The notes under the pieces: model-generated | Seen by the model: only the letters and a program-made list of their open reading frames with translations | Told to the model about the DNA's origin: nothing | Databases searched by the model: none | NCBI RefSeq assembly: GCF_019457515.1 | Contig: NZ_CP080421.1 | Span: 868,001 to 932,000, forward strand | DNA length: 64,000 nt | Reading direction: 5' to 3' | DNA from: Shewanella mesophila | GTDB taxonomy: Bacteria; Pseudomonadota; Gammaproteobacteria; Enterobacterales; Shewanellaceae | In this document: one piece after another, positions 44,090 to 53,008 of the stretch | Position numbering within the stretch: the stretch's first letter is position 1 | How the letters are laid out: every line of letters starts with the position of its first letter | Made by a program: the position numbers and the translations under genes

Positions 44090-45949
44090 ATGTCCCTTCA
44101 CAATGATGTATTAGAAAATTGTCTACCGTTTATTATTGGTGTTACTGGACATAGAGACATACCAAATTCAACCAATTCAGAACTGCAATCACCCTATAAA
44201 GATGATATTCGCCAAGCACTGCTGTATTGGCGTGAGGTGGTTGGCCCTAATACTCCCATTTGGCTAATGACTGGTTTGGCTGCTGGCGCTGATTTACTCG
44301 CCGCTGAAGTGGCGCTAGAGATGCAACAATCGGCTGAGCTTGGTGCGTTTAAAGTTATTGGCTGTTTACCCATGCCCTTAACTAACTATCAAGCAGACTT
44401 TAAAGGGCTTAGTTATGCCCCTGACGCCCTTGAGCAACTGAATACCGTTATTGCAGCGCTTGAGTTAAGCAATAATGAACTCATTGAAGTGCGCCATAAT
44501 TTGAACAAAGATGATTATGAAGCAGCCATTGTTGACCGCTCCTATGGTGCGTTACGCAACAGCTTATATCTTAATCAAGGCCTTTTTATCTCCAAATACA
44601 GTAATGTATTACTGTCGTTATGGGACGGTAAACCCTCACTGGGTGCTGGCGGTACTGCTGATGTTGTGATGTACAAACTTGGGGCCGAAGTGACATGGCC
44701 GCAAGGAACTGAAAATCCAGCTTTGCAACCCACTTCTGACTTTGATGGTCAAACCTCAGGTTTAGTACATCACATCTGTGTTTCTCGGTTGACACAAAAT
44801 GAATCGACTGATGTCGATCCTGCATTTGAGTTTATCGAGCATAGCCAAGGTAATACTGGCGTATCGGTTGGTAACTTGTATTCAAGCTTGCGTAAAAGCG
44901 AGCAAAGTGACAGTTACTTAAAAGACTTCTTATCTAAGGAGTTTGTTAAGTTAGTAGCTGAATTGACAGTGCATAACACTAAGGCTCGTCAACACAGTGC
45001 AGAACAAGCAATTGACGAAAGTATGGGTCTAAAAGCCACGGCTCCTATCTTTAAAACTGCCGATGCACTTGCATTAGCATCTCAAGCTGAATATCGAAAA
45101 TTCGTATTAATGTTTTTTTTACTGGCTATACCTGGGTATGGCTTATATGAAATTGCTGGAAACTGGGTTAACTCTGAAATCGGTTTGGGCATATTTGCAT
45201 TGATTTTTTTGGTGATTTTAAGCTGTTGGTGGGTCATCAAACAGACGGCCAGAAAAGACATGAAATGGAATTATCAACTTGCTCGAGGCGTAGCTGAGGC
45301 AATGCGTATTCGGGGTTTTTTGAATATGGCCGATATTGACCCTTCATCTACAACGCTTATTCCGCGTCGTTTTAGGTTACACCTACCTTTGCTCAACCAT
45401 GCAATTAGTGTCGCAGAGCTGGACTGGTGGCGCCATCAAGCTCCATTTCAGCGACAAGATATCGAACAAAAGTGGTTGCGAGATCAACTTGGCTTTTTAA
45501 GTTCAAGACTCCAATTAAGCGCGAGCTCATTTAAAGAGCTTATTTATAAACGTCCGAGGTATGCCGCCAGTATGGCAAACCGATATGCTCGACGTTTTTT
45601 TTATAGCTCTATTGGCATTGGTATTGTACTGCTGGTGTTGATGTCGCTGCAGCTAACAATGCAATTAACGATATTCACTCAAGTTAACGAATGGCTGATG
45701 TTGATACTTCAATACAGCTTAATGATGGCGGGTTTGATTATGTTGTGGAGCGAGCTCGCAGGTTATGAGATGACCGCAAAAGGCTATGAAAGCCTTGAGG
45801 ACTTATACCGCCGAGCGTTGGTATTACTAGAAGGCCAGTTAACGCCGTCAAAAAAACAAATGTTATTAGATCTAGCGAGAGAGGCCATGTTTGAACATGT
45901 CTCTTGGACAAGTTCAGAGATGAATAATGATTTAAAGCAAAAACAATAA
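44090..45949 (+). CDS. SLOG-like sensor domain fused to SLATT-like membrane effector
   Basis: 619 residues. The N-terminal domain is Rossmannoid: FIIGVTGHRD (residues 14-23), WLMTGLAAGADLLAAEVAL (59-77), FKVIGCLPMPLTNYQADF and SLWDGKPSLGAGGTADVV. This glycine-rich pattern recalls SLOG (SMF/DprA-LOG) proteins that bind or process nucleotides. Two pairs of TM helices follow (about 337-356, 363-382, 505-530, 534-556). The closing region (YRRALVLLEG...LLDLAREAMFEHVSW) matches what I recall of SLATT, a 2TM/4TM effector often tied to SLOG or SMODS. First gene of a three-gene operon with propeller and TIR proteins, 29 bp before the next. Confidence 0.72.
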   Translation: MSLHNDVLENCLPFIIGVTGHRDIPNSTNSELQSPYKDDIRQALLYWREVVGPNTPIWLMTGLAAGADLLAAEVALEMQQSAELGAFKVIGCLPMPLTNYQADFKGLSYAPDALEQLNTVIAALELSNNELIEVRHNLNKDDYEAAIVDRSYGALRNSLYLNQGLFISKYSNVLLSLWDGKPSLGAGGTADVVMYKLGAEVTWPQGTENPALQPTSDFDGQTSGLVHHICVSRLTQNESTDVDPAFEFIEHSQGNTGVSVGNLYSSLRKSEQSDSYLKDFLSKEFVKLVAELTVHNTKARQHSAEQAIDESMGLKATAPIFKTADALALASQAEYRKFVLMFFLLAIPGYGLYEIAGNWVNSEIGLGIFALIFLVILSCWWVIKQTARKDMKWNYQLARGVAEAMRIRGFLNMADIDPSSTTLIPRRFRLHLPLLNHAISVAELDWWRHQAPFQRQDIEQKWLRDQLGFLSSRLQLSASSFKELIYKRPRYAASMANRYARRFFYSSIGIGIVLLVLMSLQLTMQLTIFTQVNEWLMLILQYSLMMAGLIMLWSELAGYEMTAKGYESLEDLYRRALVLLEGQLTPSKKQMLLDLAREAMFEHVSWTSSEMNNDLKQKQ

Positions 45950-45978
45950 AATATCTGAAGTCGTAGGAAATAGAGACA

Positions 45979-48279
45979 ATGAGTTCACCAATATTAGGGC
46001 GTTACCCCACTAAAACATTAGCAGAAGTCGAAAAAACACGATCCAAGTTAGCGGTAAGTAACGACTACCAAGTTGAGTGGCACAATAGCCATGAATTTGA
46101 TTTGATATGTGAAGACGAAGATATCCATCTGACCATTGATATACATCAAGACAAGGTGACAGCAGTTATTCCGCTGCAGCATAAAACTAATATCGGCCAC
46201 TTTATTACAGTAAGCCTAGACCACACAGTGCAGGTGTTTAAATTCTATGGTGAGCATGTTGCTAGTCTTGATGAGCATGACGATGTGATTATCGGTGTGT
46301 TTGAGCTTGCAGATGGCAATATAGCAACTGCAAGTAAAGATGGCAGTTTACGTTTTTGGAATCCGAGATCGGGCGCCTGCTATTCAACGATTGAAGCGAA
46401 AATTGACAATCTTGACTCAATACAATTCTTCGTTAACCAAAAGCAGTTAGCTATCAGTGAGCCAGAAGGTATCAGCATTTTCCGTTTTTCTGGCGATCAA
46501 GTTGTACAGTTAAAAGGGCAAAAAAAGCCGTTAAAGTCCCTTTGCCAGCTAAGTAGTGGTAATTGGTTAACTTGGAGTGACGGTGAAAAACCAACACTTT
46601 GGTCGGACTCAGGGCAAAGTTTAAAGCGATTTAATTTTAACTTCTCATTTGAAAATGGTTTCATTGAGAAAGTGGCAGAACAGCAATTGCTGATTAAAAA
46701 CGCTAATGAGCAAGTCTCATTATGGCAAAACGATGGCACACTAATTGATTCGCATGTTAACTCCGCTGAAGTCTCTGACTTATTTGCCGCTTTATCAAAA
46801 GCATTAACCCAGGTTGAACAACATATTGAAAAGCAGCCAACAATTAACCATTACCCTCATTTAAGAAATTTTATCGGTAGCAATGAAAGCAAAAGCGTTT
46901 TAGTGCCCGCTCGGGAACTGGAGTCGCAAAAGCTGAATTTTGACAATGATGCCAAACAAAAAGAGATATGGGACTTTTTTAATCGTCCTATTCCGCGAGA
47001 ACTGACCACTGCGATGAAAAGAGAGGTGAAAGCGGCTCGTTCGGCAGAAAAAGTGCTTAAACAAAAAATTGAAACAGCACAAGAAGCGCAGGAAATTCAC
47101 AAGAAAAAGCGTGGCTTTAATAAGATTATTAGCTTGGTGATGCTGTTTTTAACCTTAGTTGTTGCTGGCGTTGGTGCCGTTTTATGCACAGGGGAAAATG
47201 CACCAGACTTGTTTAATCAGTTGGCGGGCGATTATGTTTCTGGATTCAGGCCTCTTAAGCTCGATGTCGTTATGATCATTTGTGCTGGGGCAGCAGGTCT
47301 GCCGTTGTTATTGTGTTTGATCTTCTTTATGAAAAACCGAAGTCAAAAAACATTGCAGCTTTTGGAAACCGGAAACTTAACGCTACTTAATGCACTTTTA
47401 CCCGAGTATTGTCAGCTAATTGATAAGGTAAAAGCCCATCGTGCTCAACTATGGAAGAGTGTACCGCTAAGAAAGAATCGTAATCTCTATAGTGGTGAAT
47501 CTGTTAATGCGACCATACAAAGTGTTATTGAAAATGAGATCGAAAAACAAGCCCTTCATAGCTGTGGTCTAGAAAAAGAGGATGTTATTTACTCAAATCA
47601 CGAAGCCATTGTATTAAGTGATTGGGCATTGATTCAGTCTGATGAAAGGCGTGCTCCAGCATTAACTAAGCTACATGGTGAAAATGAATTTAGTTTCTGG
47701 GGAGATAAAAATGGATCATTGGTGTTTGCCGTTCAATATATCCAATTTATTTTCTTAACCGCAGACAAAATTGATCTGTTTACCGGTTTTTATGACTTTA
47801 TTAACAAAGAATTAAGCGGTAAATCGTCAAAAAGTTTCTTCTACAAAGATGTGACCACAGTTAATAAGGACGATGTGGAGCGTCAAACTGGCATTGGTAA
47901 AAAGACGATTTCGGCAATAGACGTTAATCTCGTTGTGAGTAGTGGCGATAAGATTCGGTTAACTATTCTTACTCAAGAAAGTTTACGAAGTATTGTCGAG
48001 GCAGCTAAAGATAACGAAGAGAAAGAGAGAGTCAGCAACCATTCTATCTTGAAGGCACTGGAAGCAAGAAAGAAAAGCATTCTTGAAGACACAGACATGG
48101 ATGATGAGGAACGTGAAGAAGAGTTAGATGATATTGAAACTCAAATTAAATCCATGAATAAAGATAATGCGGCTTTAGATAGCGAGATCTCAACTAATAA
48201 AGCTGAAGAGGCAATTAAGAATATCCGTCATCAACTCAAGCTGCATAAGCAGGAACGCAATGAAGAACTTGTTTCTTAG
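45979..48279 (+). CDS. beta-propeller (WD40-like) two-TM protein
   Basis: 766 residues. The N-terminal half has repeating strands with DG/SxDxSLRFW patterns (ITVSLDHTVQVF, IATASKDGSLRFWNP, LSSGNWLTWSDGEKPTLW, NANEQVSLWQNDG), giving a WD40-like propeller to about residue 270. A helical linker (about 345-375, SAEKVLKQKIETAQEAQE) precedes two TM helices at about 383-403 and 429-452. The C-terminal part includes a mixed alpha/beta domain and a charged coiled coil (about 680-760). It would present a propeller across or on the membrane near the SLOG protein. It overlaps the TIR gene by 20 bp. Function is inferred only from context. Confidence 0.72.
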   Translation: MSSPILGRYPTKTLAEVEKTRSKLAVSNDYQVEWHNSHEFDLICEDEDIHLTIDIHQDKVTAVIPLQHKTNIGHFITVSLDHTVQVFKFYGEHVASLDEHDDVIIGVFELADGNIATASKDGSLRFWNPRSGACYSTIEAKIDNLDSIQFFVNQKQLAISEPEGISIFRFSGDQVVQLKGQKKPLKSLCQLSSGNWLTWSDGEKPTLWSDSGQSLKRFNFNFSFENGFIEKVAEQQLLIKNANEQVSLWQNDGTLIDSHVNSAEVSDLFAALSKALTQVEQHIEKQPTINHYPHLRNFIGSNESKSVLVPARELESQKLNFDNDAKQKEIWDFFNRPIPRELTTAMKREVKAARSAEKVLKQKIETAQEAQEIHKKKRGFNKIISLVMLFLTLVVAGVGAVLCTGENAPDLFNQLAGDYVSGFRPLKLDVVMIICAGAAGLPLLLCLIFFMKNRSQKTLQLLETGNLTLLNALLPEYCQLIDKVKAHRAQLWKSVPLRKNRNLYSGESVNATIQSVIENEIEKQALHSCGLEKEDVIYSNHEAIVLSDWALIQSDERRAPALTKLHGENEFSFWGDKNGSLVFAVQYIQFIFLTADKIDLFTGFYDFINKELSGKSSKSFFYKDVTTVNKDDVERQTGIGKKTISAIDVNLVVSSGDKIRLTILTQESLRSIVEAAKDNEEKERVSNHSILKALEARKKSILEDTDMDDEEREEELDDIETQIKSMNKDNAALDSEISTNKAEEAIKNIRHQLKLHKQERNEELVS

Positions 48280-49129
48280 TTACAGCTCAAAAGATCGTGC
48301 GCTTGCCTTGTCACTCAAGGCAAGTTTAGAACGTTGTGGTCATCAGGTATGGTTTGATCAGGAAAAAATTGCGGGCGGCGAACATTATGCCGCCCGCATT
48401 CCTAAAGGCTTGAATGACGCAGAACTGTTTTTGGTACTGTGTACAAAAAACTCTATGGGTGATGCGCGAGTTAATTACACTGGCTCGAGTGAAGTGATAA
48501 AAGAAATTGAGCTGGCTTTGCAGTTTGGTTGTCGGGTGTTGCCATTAAAGGCTGACGATACGCCAAATACGGCATTTGATAGCGCTTATCAATATCACAT
48601 GTCGACATTACAGTGGATAGATATTTGTGCAGCGGTAGCACAGAATGATTTCACCACTGTCATCGCTCAAATATTGGCTGATAGCAATACAATGCCCCGC
48701 GAGTCACTTGATGCGCAATACCTTAAACAAGCGACTGGAGCGTTAAAAACAGCCAATCCAGAGGCTGCGTTAGCCATCTTAGAGCATCACCATTTTCAAG
48801 CCGATTCGAGAGATGAAGCAAAGTATTTACTCTTGATGGCTAGGTTACAAATGAGGACCTTCAAGCGGTTGTCTAAAAGCCAAGCCGATACCTTTGTTAC
48901 TAGTTTTACTCACTTGCTTTATACCGATATGGCGCCGGCAGCGGCCTATAGCCTGGGAGCGCTTTCTCGGCATTATTATCAAGAGAATTTTATTGCGGAT
49001 GCAACACCCGGGTTTAATCAGTTGAAAGCGATTGGTCAAAGCAAAGGTCGAGTGAAAGCTAAGTATAAAAAGACAGTGGAGCCGATTTTACCTGCGGGTA
49101 ATCGTTTCTCTCTGGATTGGGACTTCTAG
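48260..49129 (+). CDS. TIR-domain protein, operon partner of SLOG and propeller proteins
   Basis: 289 residues. TIR hallmarks: box 1 NLFLSYSSKDRALALSLKASLE, HQVWFDQEKI, and the putative catalytic Glu in SSEVIKEIELALQF, followed by CRVLPLKAD. Bacterial TIR proteins of this type cleave NAD+ or make cyclic-ADP-ribose signals. The C-terminal ~140 residues are a helical, TPR-like region (YLKQATGALKTANPEAALAILEHHHF...). A good AGGA ribosome site lies within the end of the upstream gene. A strong terminator ends the operon. Confidence 0.88.
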   Translation: MKNLFLSYSSKDRALALSLKASLERCGHQVWFDQEKIAGGEHYAARIPKGLNDAELFLVLCTKNSMGDARVNYTGSSEVIKEIELALQFGCRVLPLKADDTPNTAFDSAYQYHMSTLQWIDICAAVAQNDFTTVIAQILADSNTMPRESLDAQYLKQATGALKTANPEAALAILEHHHFQADSRDEAKYLLLMARLQMRTFKRLSKSQADTFVTSFTHLLYTDMAPAAAYSLGALSRHYYQENFIADATPGFNQLKAIGQSKGRVKAKYKKTVEPILPAGNRFSLDWDF

Positions 49130-49157
49130 TCTGATAGTGTATATGTGCTTTAGAGAT

Positions 49158-49187
49158 TAAAAAGCGAACCTTTGGGTTCGCTTTTTT
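49158..49187 (+). terminator. terminator of the SLOG/propeller/TIR operon
   Basis: AAAAGCGAACC-TTT-GGGTTCGCTTTTTT: an 11-bp perfect stem with a T-run, 29 bp after the TIR stop codon. Confidence 0.92.
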
Positions 49188-49259
49188 GTGGGTTGCTGGA
49201 AAATGTGTCGTTTCTGCATCCAGCTTTCATTGATGAGCAAAACCTCTGCTTAACAATCG

Positions 49260-50081
49260 CTAGCTTGGTGAACTTTCTGCTTGGCTGTGCCACACAAACG
49301 AGCTTGAGCGCTTGTTAAAAATGGTGACGTTTTGATGTTCATCACTGGCGCGACCAGCTAAACCGTAGCACACGTGAAGTGGCAACAGGTGCTCTTCGCG
49401 GGGCTGACAATAGCGGGCATGAGGGGCGCTAAGCCAGTCTACCATTGCTTGGGTTCGTGCCGCTTCGGTGAGCTGCTTATCGCTCAAGGTTGTCTGCAGC
49501 CAGTGTTCAAACTGGTGGTTTTTAACCTGGCGATCCTCGGTGTTCGGCGCAAAAAACTCTCGCATATTATGAAATGAAAACCCAGAACCTATCACTAATA
49601 AATTATCGTGATCTAGGGCCTGTAATGCTTTGCCTATGTTCAGGTGTTGCTGTGCATCTAAGGTGTTAACCAGTGACAGCTGAATAACCGGAATATCCGC
49701 CTCGGGATACATCAGCATTAACGGCACAAACATACCGTGATCATAGCCGCGCTGATAGTCTAATGTCGCCGTAATATTGGCACTTTGTAACGCCTTTTGT
49801 ATTTTTTCTGCGAGTATCGGCTCTCCTGGACTTGGGTATTGCAACTGATAGCTCGCAGCGGGAAAGCCTGAATAATCGTAAATCATTTTAGGATTAGCGT
49901 TTGCGGTGATTGTCGCCACCGACTCTTCCCAATGAGCGCTAATCACTAAAATGGCGCTAGGGCGTGCTAGCTTGCTAGCCAAGGATTTTAGATAAACGAC
50001 TAAATCGGCATGACTAGGGTCATCAAGCAGTGGCATAGGGCCACCACCGTGGGAAATAAAAGCGATGTTTAGGTTGTGCAT
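49260..50081 (-). CDS. 4,5-DOPA dioxygenase-like (LigB/YgiD family) protein
   Basis: 273 residues from the ATG at 50081, which follows GGAGAG; an upstream frame to 50135 is less likely. Motifs: NIAFISHGGGPMPLLDD (metal His), AILVISAHWEES, RGYDHGMFVPLMLMYPEADIPVIQLSL and VIGSGFSFHNM, all class III extradiol dioxygenase/YgiD signatures. The E. coli relative YgiD is a zinc protein of uncertain substrate. Upstream on the same strand is a DoxX gene, and a LysR gene diverges from that; together they resemble a redox or aromatic-stress module. Confidence 0.9.
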   Translation of the reverse strand: MHNLNIAFISHGGGPMPLLDDPSHADLVVYLKSLASKLARPSAILVISAHWEESVATITANANPKMIYDYSGFPAASYQLQYPSPGEPILAEKIQKALQSANITATLDYQRGYDHGMFVPLMLMYPEADIPVIQLSLVNTLDAQQHLNIGKALQALDHDNLLVIGSGFSFHNMREFFAPNTEDRQVKNHQFEHWLQTTLSDKQLTEAARTQAMVDWLSAPHARYCQPREEHLLPLHVCYGLAGRASDEHQNVTIFNKRSSSFVWHSQAESSPS

Positions 50082-50218
50082 CTTCTCTCCAAGCTCATGC
50101 TGGTAGGTCGTTGCGGGTTTGCCCTTGATTAACATGCTTACTTAACCTCAGCGATAGCCTTAGCCATTACATCAGTCATCGCGTTAACTATTATATTAGG
50201 CGCGTGACGTGATCTGTA

Positions 50219-50668
50219 CTAGCGATTGAGCTTGTTAGCGATAAGCTTATCAAGGCTTAGCGAACCTGCACCTTGTACTACTATAGCAAGGAGCGCGATC
50301 AAGAGTGTTAACGCATATTCATAGCCGTTGTTTGACATAAATAGACCATTGCTAATATGTACGGTGAATATAGCAACTAGCATAGTAAAGGCTGCTACCG
50401 CTGCCGCAGGGCGAGTCACTAGACCTAACACCAAGGCTAAACCACCAAAGAACTCAGCGCTGCCAGCCAGTAATGCCATTAAATAACCCGGCGTCATGCC
50501 AATGCTCGCCATCCATTGTCCCGTTCCTTCTAAGCCGTAACCACCAAACCACGCAAATAGTTTCTGTGCGCCGTGAGCGGCTAGAATTAGGCCTATTGGT
50601 GCTCTGAGTATTAAGCCTGCAAGTCCAGCATTCGTTTCAAATAGTATGTTTAATCGTGATCTGTTCAT
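50219..50668 (-). CDS. DoxX family membrane protein
   Basis: 149 residues starting at 50668 (AAGGG upstream); the frame beginning at 50722 adds an unsupported leader. Four TM helices with LRAPIGLILAAHGAQKLFAWFGGYG and FFGGLALVLGLVTRPAA, typical of DoxX/YphA quinol-related proteins. Role is uncertain; often under LysR control, and the divergent neighbour is a LysR gene. Confidence 0.9.
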   Translation of the reverse strand: MNRSRLNILFETNAGLAGLILRAPIGLILAAHGAQKLFAWFGGYGLEGTGQWMASIGMTPGYLMALLAGSAEFFGGLALVLGLVTRPAAAVAAFTMLVAIFTVHISNGLFMSNNGYEYALTLLIALLAIVVQGAGSLSLDKLIANKLNR

Positions 50669-50799
50669 ACTTGTGCCCTTCATTAAATTGAGTTGATTCG
50701 GTTCCCATCTTGGGATGAACACACTTTACTATCAACATAATGCAGGAGTAAGATGGATTTTGTAGAATAATTATCAACATATTGTTTTTAATCGGCTAA

Positions 50800-50844
50800 G
50801 CGATGGGACTAAGTAATGGGACTAAGTAATGGGACTAAGTAATG
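50800..50844 (+). repeat. 14-bp tandem repeat (ATGGGACTAAGTAA)x3 overlapping the LysR start
   Basis: Three consecutive copies of ATGGGACTAAGTAA end in the ATG of the LysR gene. Each copy offers its own ATG and in-frame stops, so they make mini upstream frames and supply the sequence where a ribosome site should be. Copy number changes of 14 bp would alter initiation context without altering the protein. Confidence 0.88.
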
Positions 50845-51774
50845 GATAGAATTGACGCCATGCGCGCCTTTGTCTCGGTCGTGACCGAAGGCAGTTTCAG
50901 CAATGCAGCGACCGTAATGCAGCTATCACCGCAACTGGTGAGCAAATACGTGTCTAAATTAGAGGAGCGCCTCGATGTGCGACTACTACATCGCACCACT
51001 CGGAAAGTGAGTCTTACCGAAGCAGGTACACATTACTTTCAGCATGCGCAGCAGATCCTATTAAGTATCGATGAGATGGACTCTCAATTAGGCGGCCTGC
51101 AACAAAACCCCAAAGGTACCCTGAGGATAAGTGCGCCGGTATCATTTGCGTTAAAACATCTAAGCAAGTTGCTTGCTGAGTTCCAATTGCAGTACCCGCA
51201 AGTTAATGTCGATTTGCAGCTTAACGATCGCAAAGTCGATATTGTCGATGAAGGTTATGATATAGCACTGCGTATTGGGCGGCTTAAAAGCTCGTCACTT
51301 ATTGCCAAACCCATAGCACCAATTCGATTAATGTTATGCGCCGCGCCGGCATACCTCAAAAGACATGGCGTTCCGCGCCGACCTGAAGATATACAGCATC
51401 ACCGCTACTTGCATTACAGCTACATGGAAAAGGAGGGTAAAGACGAGATATCTCAGTGCATCAGGGCGAAAAACAGTGAATCTAGTGGTCAATTTCATTG
51501 TAATAATGGTGATGTGTTGGTGGGGGCTGCGATTGCAGGCGCGGGTATCGTGCTACAGCCTACTTTTATCGCAAGCGAGGCCATTAGTCGTGGTGAATTG
51601 GTGGAAATATTGCCTGAGTTTGCCCCTGAACCTATAGGTTTATATGCGGTATATGCCAACCGAAAACTACTGCCAAATAAAGTGAGATGTTTTATTGATT
51701 TTATCGATGGCTACTATGGCTCTCCGCCCTATTGGGACCAAGCGATTATGAGCACGCAGGCGCAAATGTCTTAA
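50842..51774 (+). CDS. LysR family transcriptional regulator
   Basis: 310 residues. HTH at the N-terminus (MDRIDAMRAFVSVVTEGSFSNAATVMQLSPQLVSKYVSKLE), then the substrate domain (GTLRISAPVSFALKHLSKLLAEF, DIALRIGRL). Divergent from doxX and the dioxygenase, which are its likely targets. Start chosen at ATG following the tandem repeat; no strong Shine-Dalgarno is present. Confidence 0.94.
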   Translation: MDRIDAMRAFVSVVTEGSFSNAATVMQLSPQLVSKYVSKLEERLDVRLLHRTTRKVSLTEAGTHYFQHAQQILLSIDEMDSQLGGLQQNPKGTLRISAPVSFALKHLSKLLAEFQLQYPQVNVDLQLNDRKVDIVDEGYDIALRIGRLKSSSLIAKPIAPIRLMLCAAPAYLKRHGVPRRPEDIQHHRYLHYSYMEKEGKDEISQCIRAKNSESSGQFHCNNGDVLVGAAIAGAGIVLQPTFIASEAISRGELVEILPEFAPEPIGLYAVYANRKLLPNKVRCFIDFIDGYYGSPPYWDQAIMSTQAQMS

Positions 51775-52185
51775 GGTAACGAGCAAACCATAAACAGACA
51801 AAGCCAATTTACACACTACATATAGATACTCAAATCGACTCACGGATATCTAACTGGCGCTGTTTTAGTTTTTGTTGATAATAAATTGTACTTATAAATC
51901 ATAACTATTTCTTTGTCTGACTATCGGCAGTAACGCCATTACGCTGCTTGGGTTTCTCGCCAGCGACGCAATTATGTTGGTTTGGTTAGTTATCTAAAGC
52001 ATTAAGAAAGCGACCATCTGGTTGCTTTTTTGTTGGGTGCTATCAATTGGTTGTGGTTGCATCTAGGGTGGTTAGCCAGCAAAATCTACACTATCACCAG
52101 CGTCATACATGGCTCGTTTTACTAAAAAGGCTTGAGCGCGCTAAATGCAAAAGGCTAAATGTAAAAGGCAAAGGAAAACAAAAGT
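51775..52185. other. intergenic region with dispersed repeat and terminator
   Basis: No gene seen. 51930-51980 carries the repeat seen at the gcvP insertion site (GCCAGCGACGCAATTATG). A terminator AAAGCGACCA-TC-TGGTTGCTTTTTT lies at 52007-52032. The last 100 bp contains a KGKGK-type purine-rich lead into the next gene. Confidence 0.65.
52007..52032 (+). terminator. terminator downstream of LysR gene
   Basis: AAAGCgACCA-TC-TGGTtGCTTTTTT; nine of ten stem pairs and a six-T run. Confidence 0.75.
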
Positions 52186-52647
52186 ATGCAGCAAGGATTT
52201 CCCATTACGGTAGCGGCCGATGGCCAATTTTCGAGTTCGCTTAACCCCTTGTTGACCCAGCTGGAGATGTGGATCAATTTTCAGGCATTAAAGGCGGATT
52301 GGTATAGTAATGAAGATTTCATCTTGTCTTTCGATTTTACCTTGGTTCGATCGCTAGCAGAGAAAGCCGAGCATTTGACGAGCGCACCAGCGGGCACACA
52401 GGCGGAAACACAGGTGAAGAATGAGAACGGTGAAGAAAGCGCTGCGGCCGATCTTGAAAAGCGTTGGAGAGTCGAATCGGGTTATGCCTACCAGTATGAC
52501 TGCAGCAAGCTAACGACCACGGCTTTTATTGCAGTCGATGATCTGCTTGAGGACGGCGTTGGTATAGAGCAGGGGATAAAGGCGAGACTAGTTGCAGTGG
52601 CTAATAGTGTTGCACATCAGCATGGCCTCATTCCTTTATCTGAGTAA
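52186..52647 (+). CDS. hypothetical protein, 153 aa
   Basis: Not recognised. Soluble, no signal peptide, with an internal Glu/Ala-rich linker (about 72-90, AETQVKNENGEESAAADLE) between two short folded parts. AAAGGAAAA gives a plausible ribosome site. Followed directly by the dispersed repeat at 52648. Confidence 0.65.
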   Translation: MQQGFPITVAADGQFSSSLNPLLTQLEMWINFQALKADWYSNEDFILSFDFTLVRSLAEKAEHLTSAPAGTQAETQVKNENGEESAAADLEKRWRVESGYAYQYDCSKLTTTAFIAVDDLLEDGVGIEQGIKARLVAVANSVAHQHGLIPLSE

Positions 52648-53008
52648 TGGCTACTTAACCTCGATAATGCTTCGTTGAACCTCGGCTCTAGTCCTCATTG
52701 ACACCAGTCAACTCCGGGCTAAAGCCTTCGATTCGCCTTGCCTTATCATCGGCAGTAACGCCATTATGCTGGTAGCTGACTTTACGTGAGGTTTAGCTGT
52801 CAAAAGCGAATGTTTTTGTTGCCTTATAATTTGAATATAAAATATTTGTCTGTTCAGGTTTGAAATTACTGTCTGAGTACAGCTATTGAATTAAGACACT
52901 GCGAAGCTAGTTAGCGTGAGTTAAAACGCCTATAAAAAAGCACGCTTTAAGTGCGTGCTTTCAAGTTTCAGTGCGGATAAATATTATTTATGCAAACCTT
53001 ATCCGATT
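52648..53008. repeat. dispersed repeat copy and terminator region
   Basis: The first 37 bp match the sequence behind gcvP (18064-18100). The element continues to about 52790 with a second segment (GGCAGTAACGCCATTATGCTGGTAGC) that pairs imperfectly with the first, as in an intergenic palindromic unit. A terminator hairpin AAGCACGC-TTTAA-GTGCGTGCTTTC sits at 52937-52962, probably bidirectional. No gene. Confidence 0.7.

Noticed and set aside
44090..49129. Thoeris or CBASS
   Set aside because: No ThsA-like SIR2/SLOG effector of standard form and no CD-NTase or Cap proteins; TIR and SLOG occur here with a propeller protein instead.
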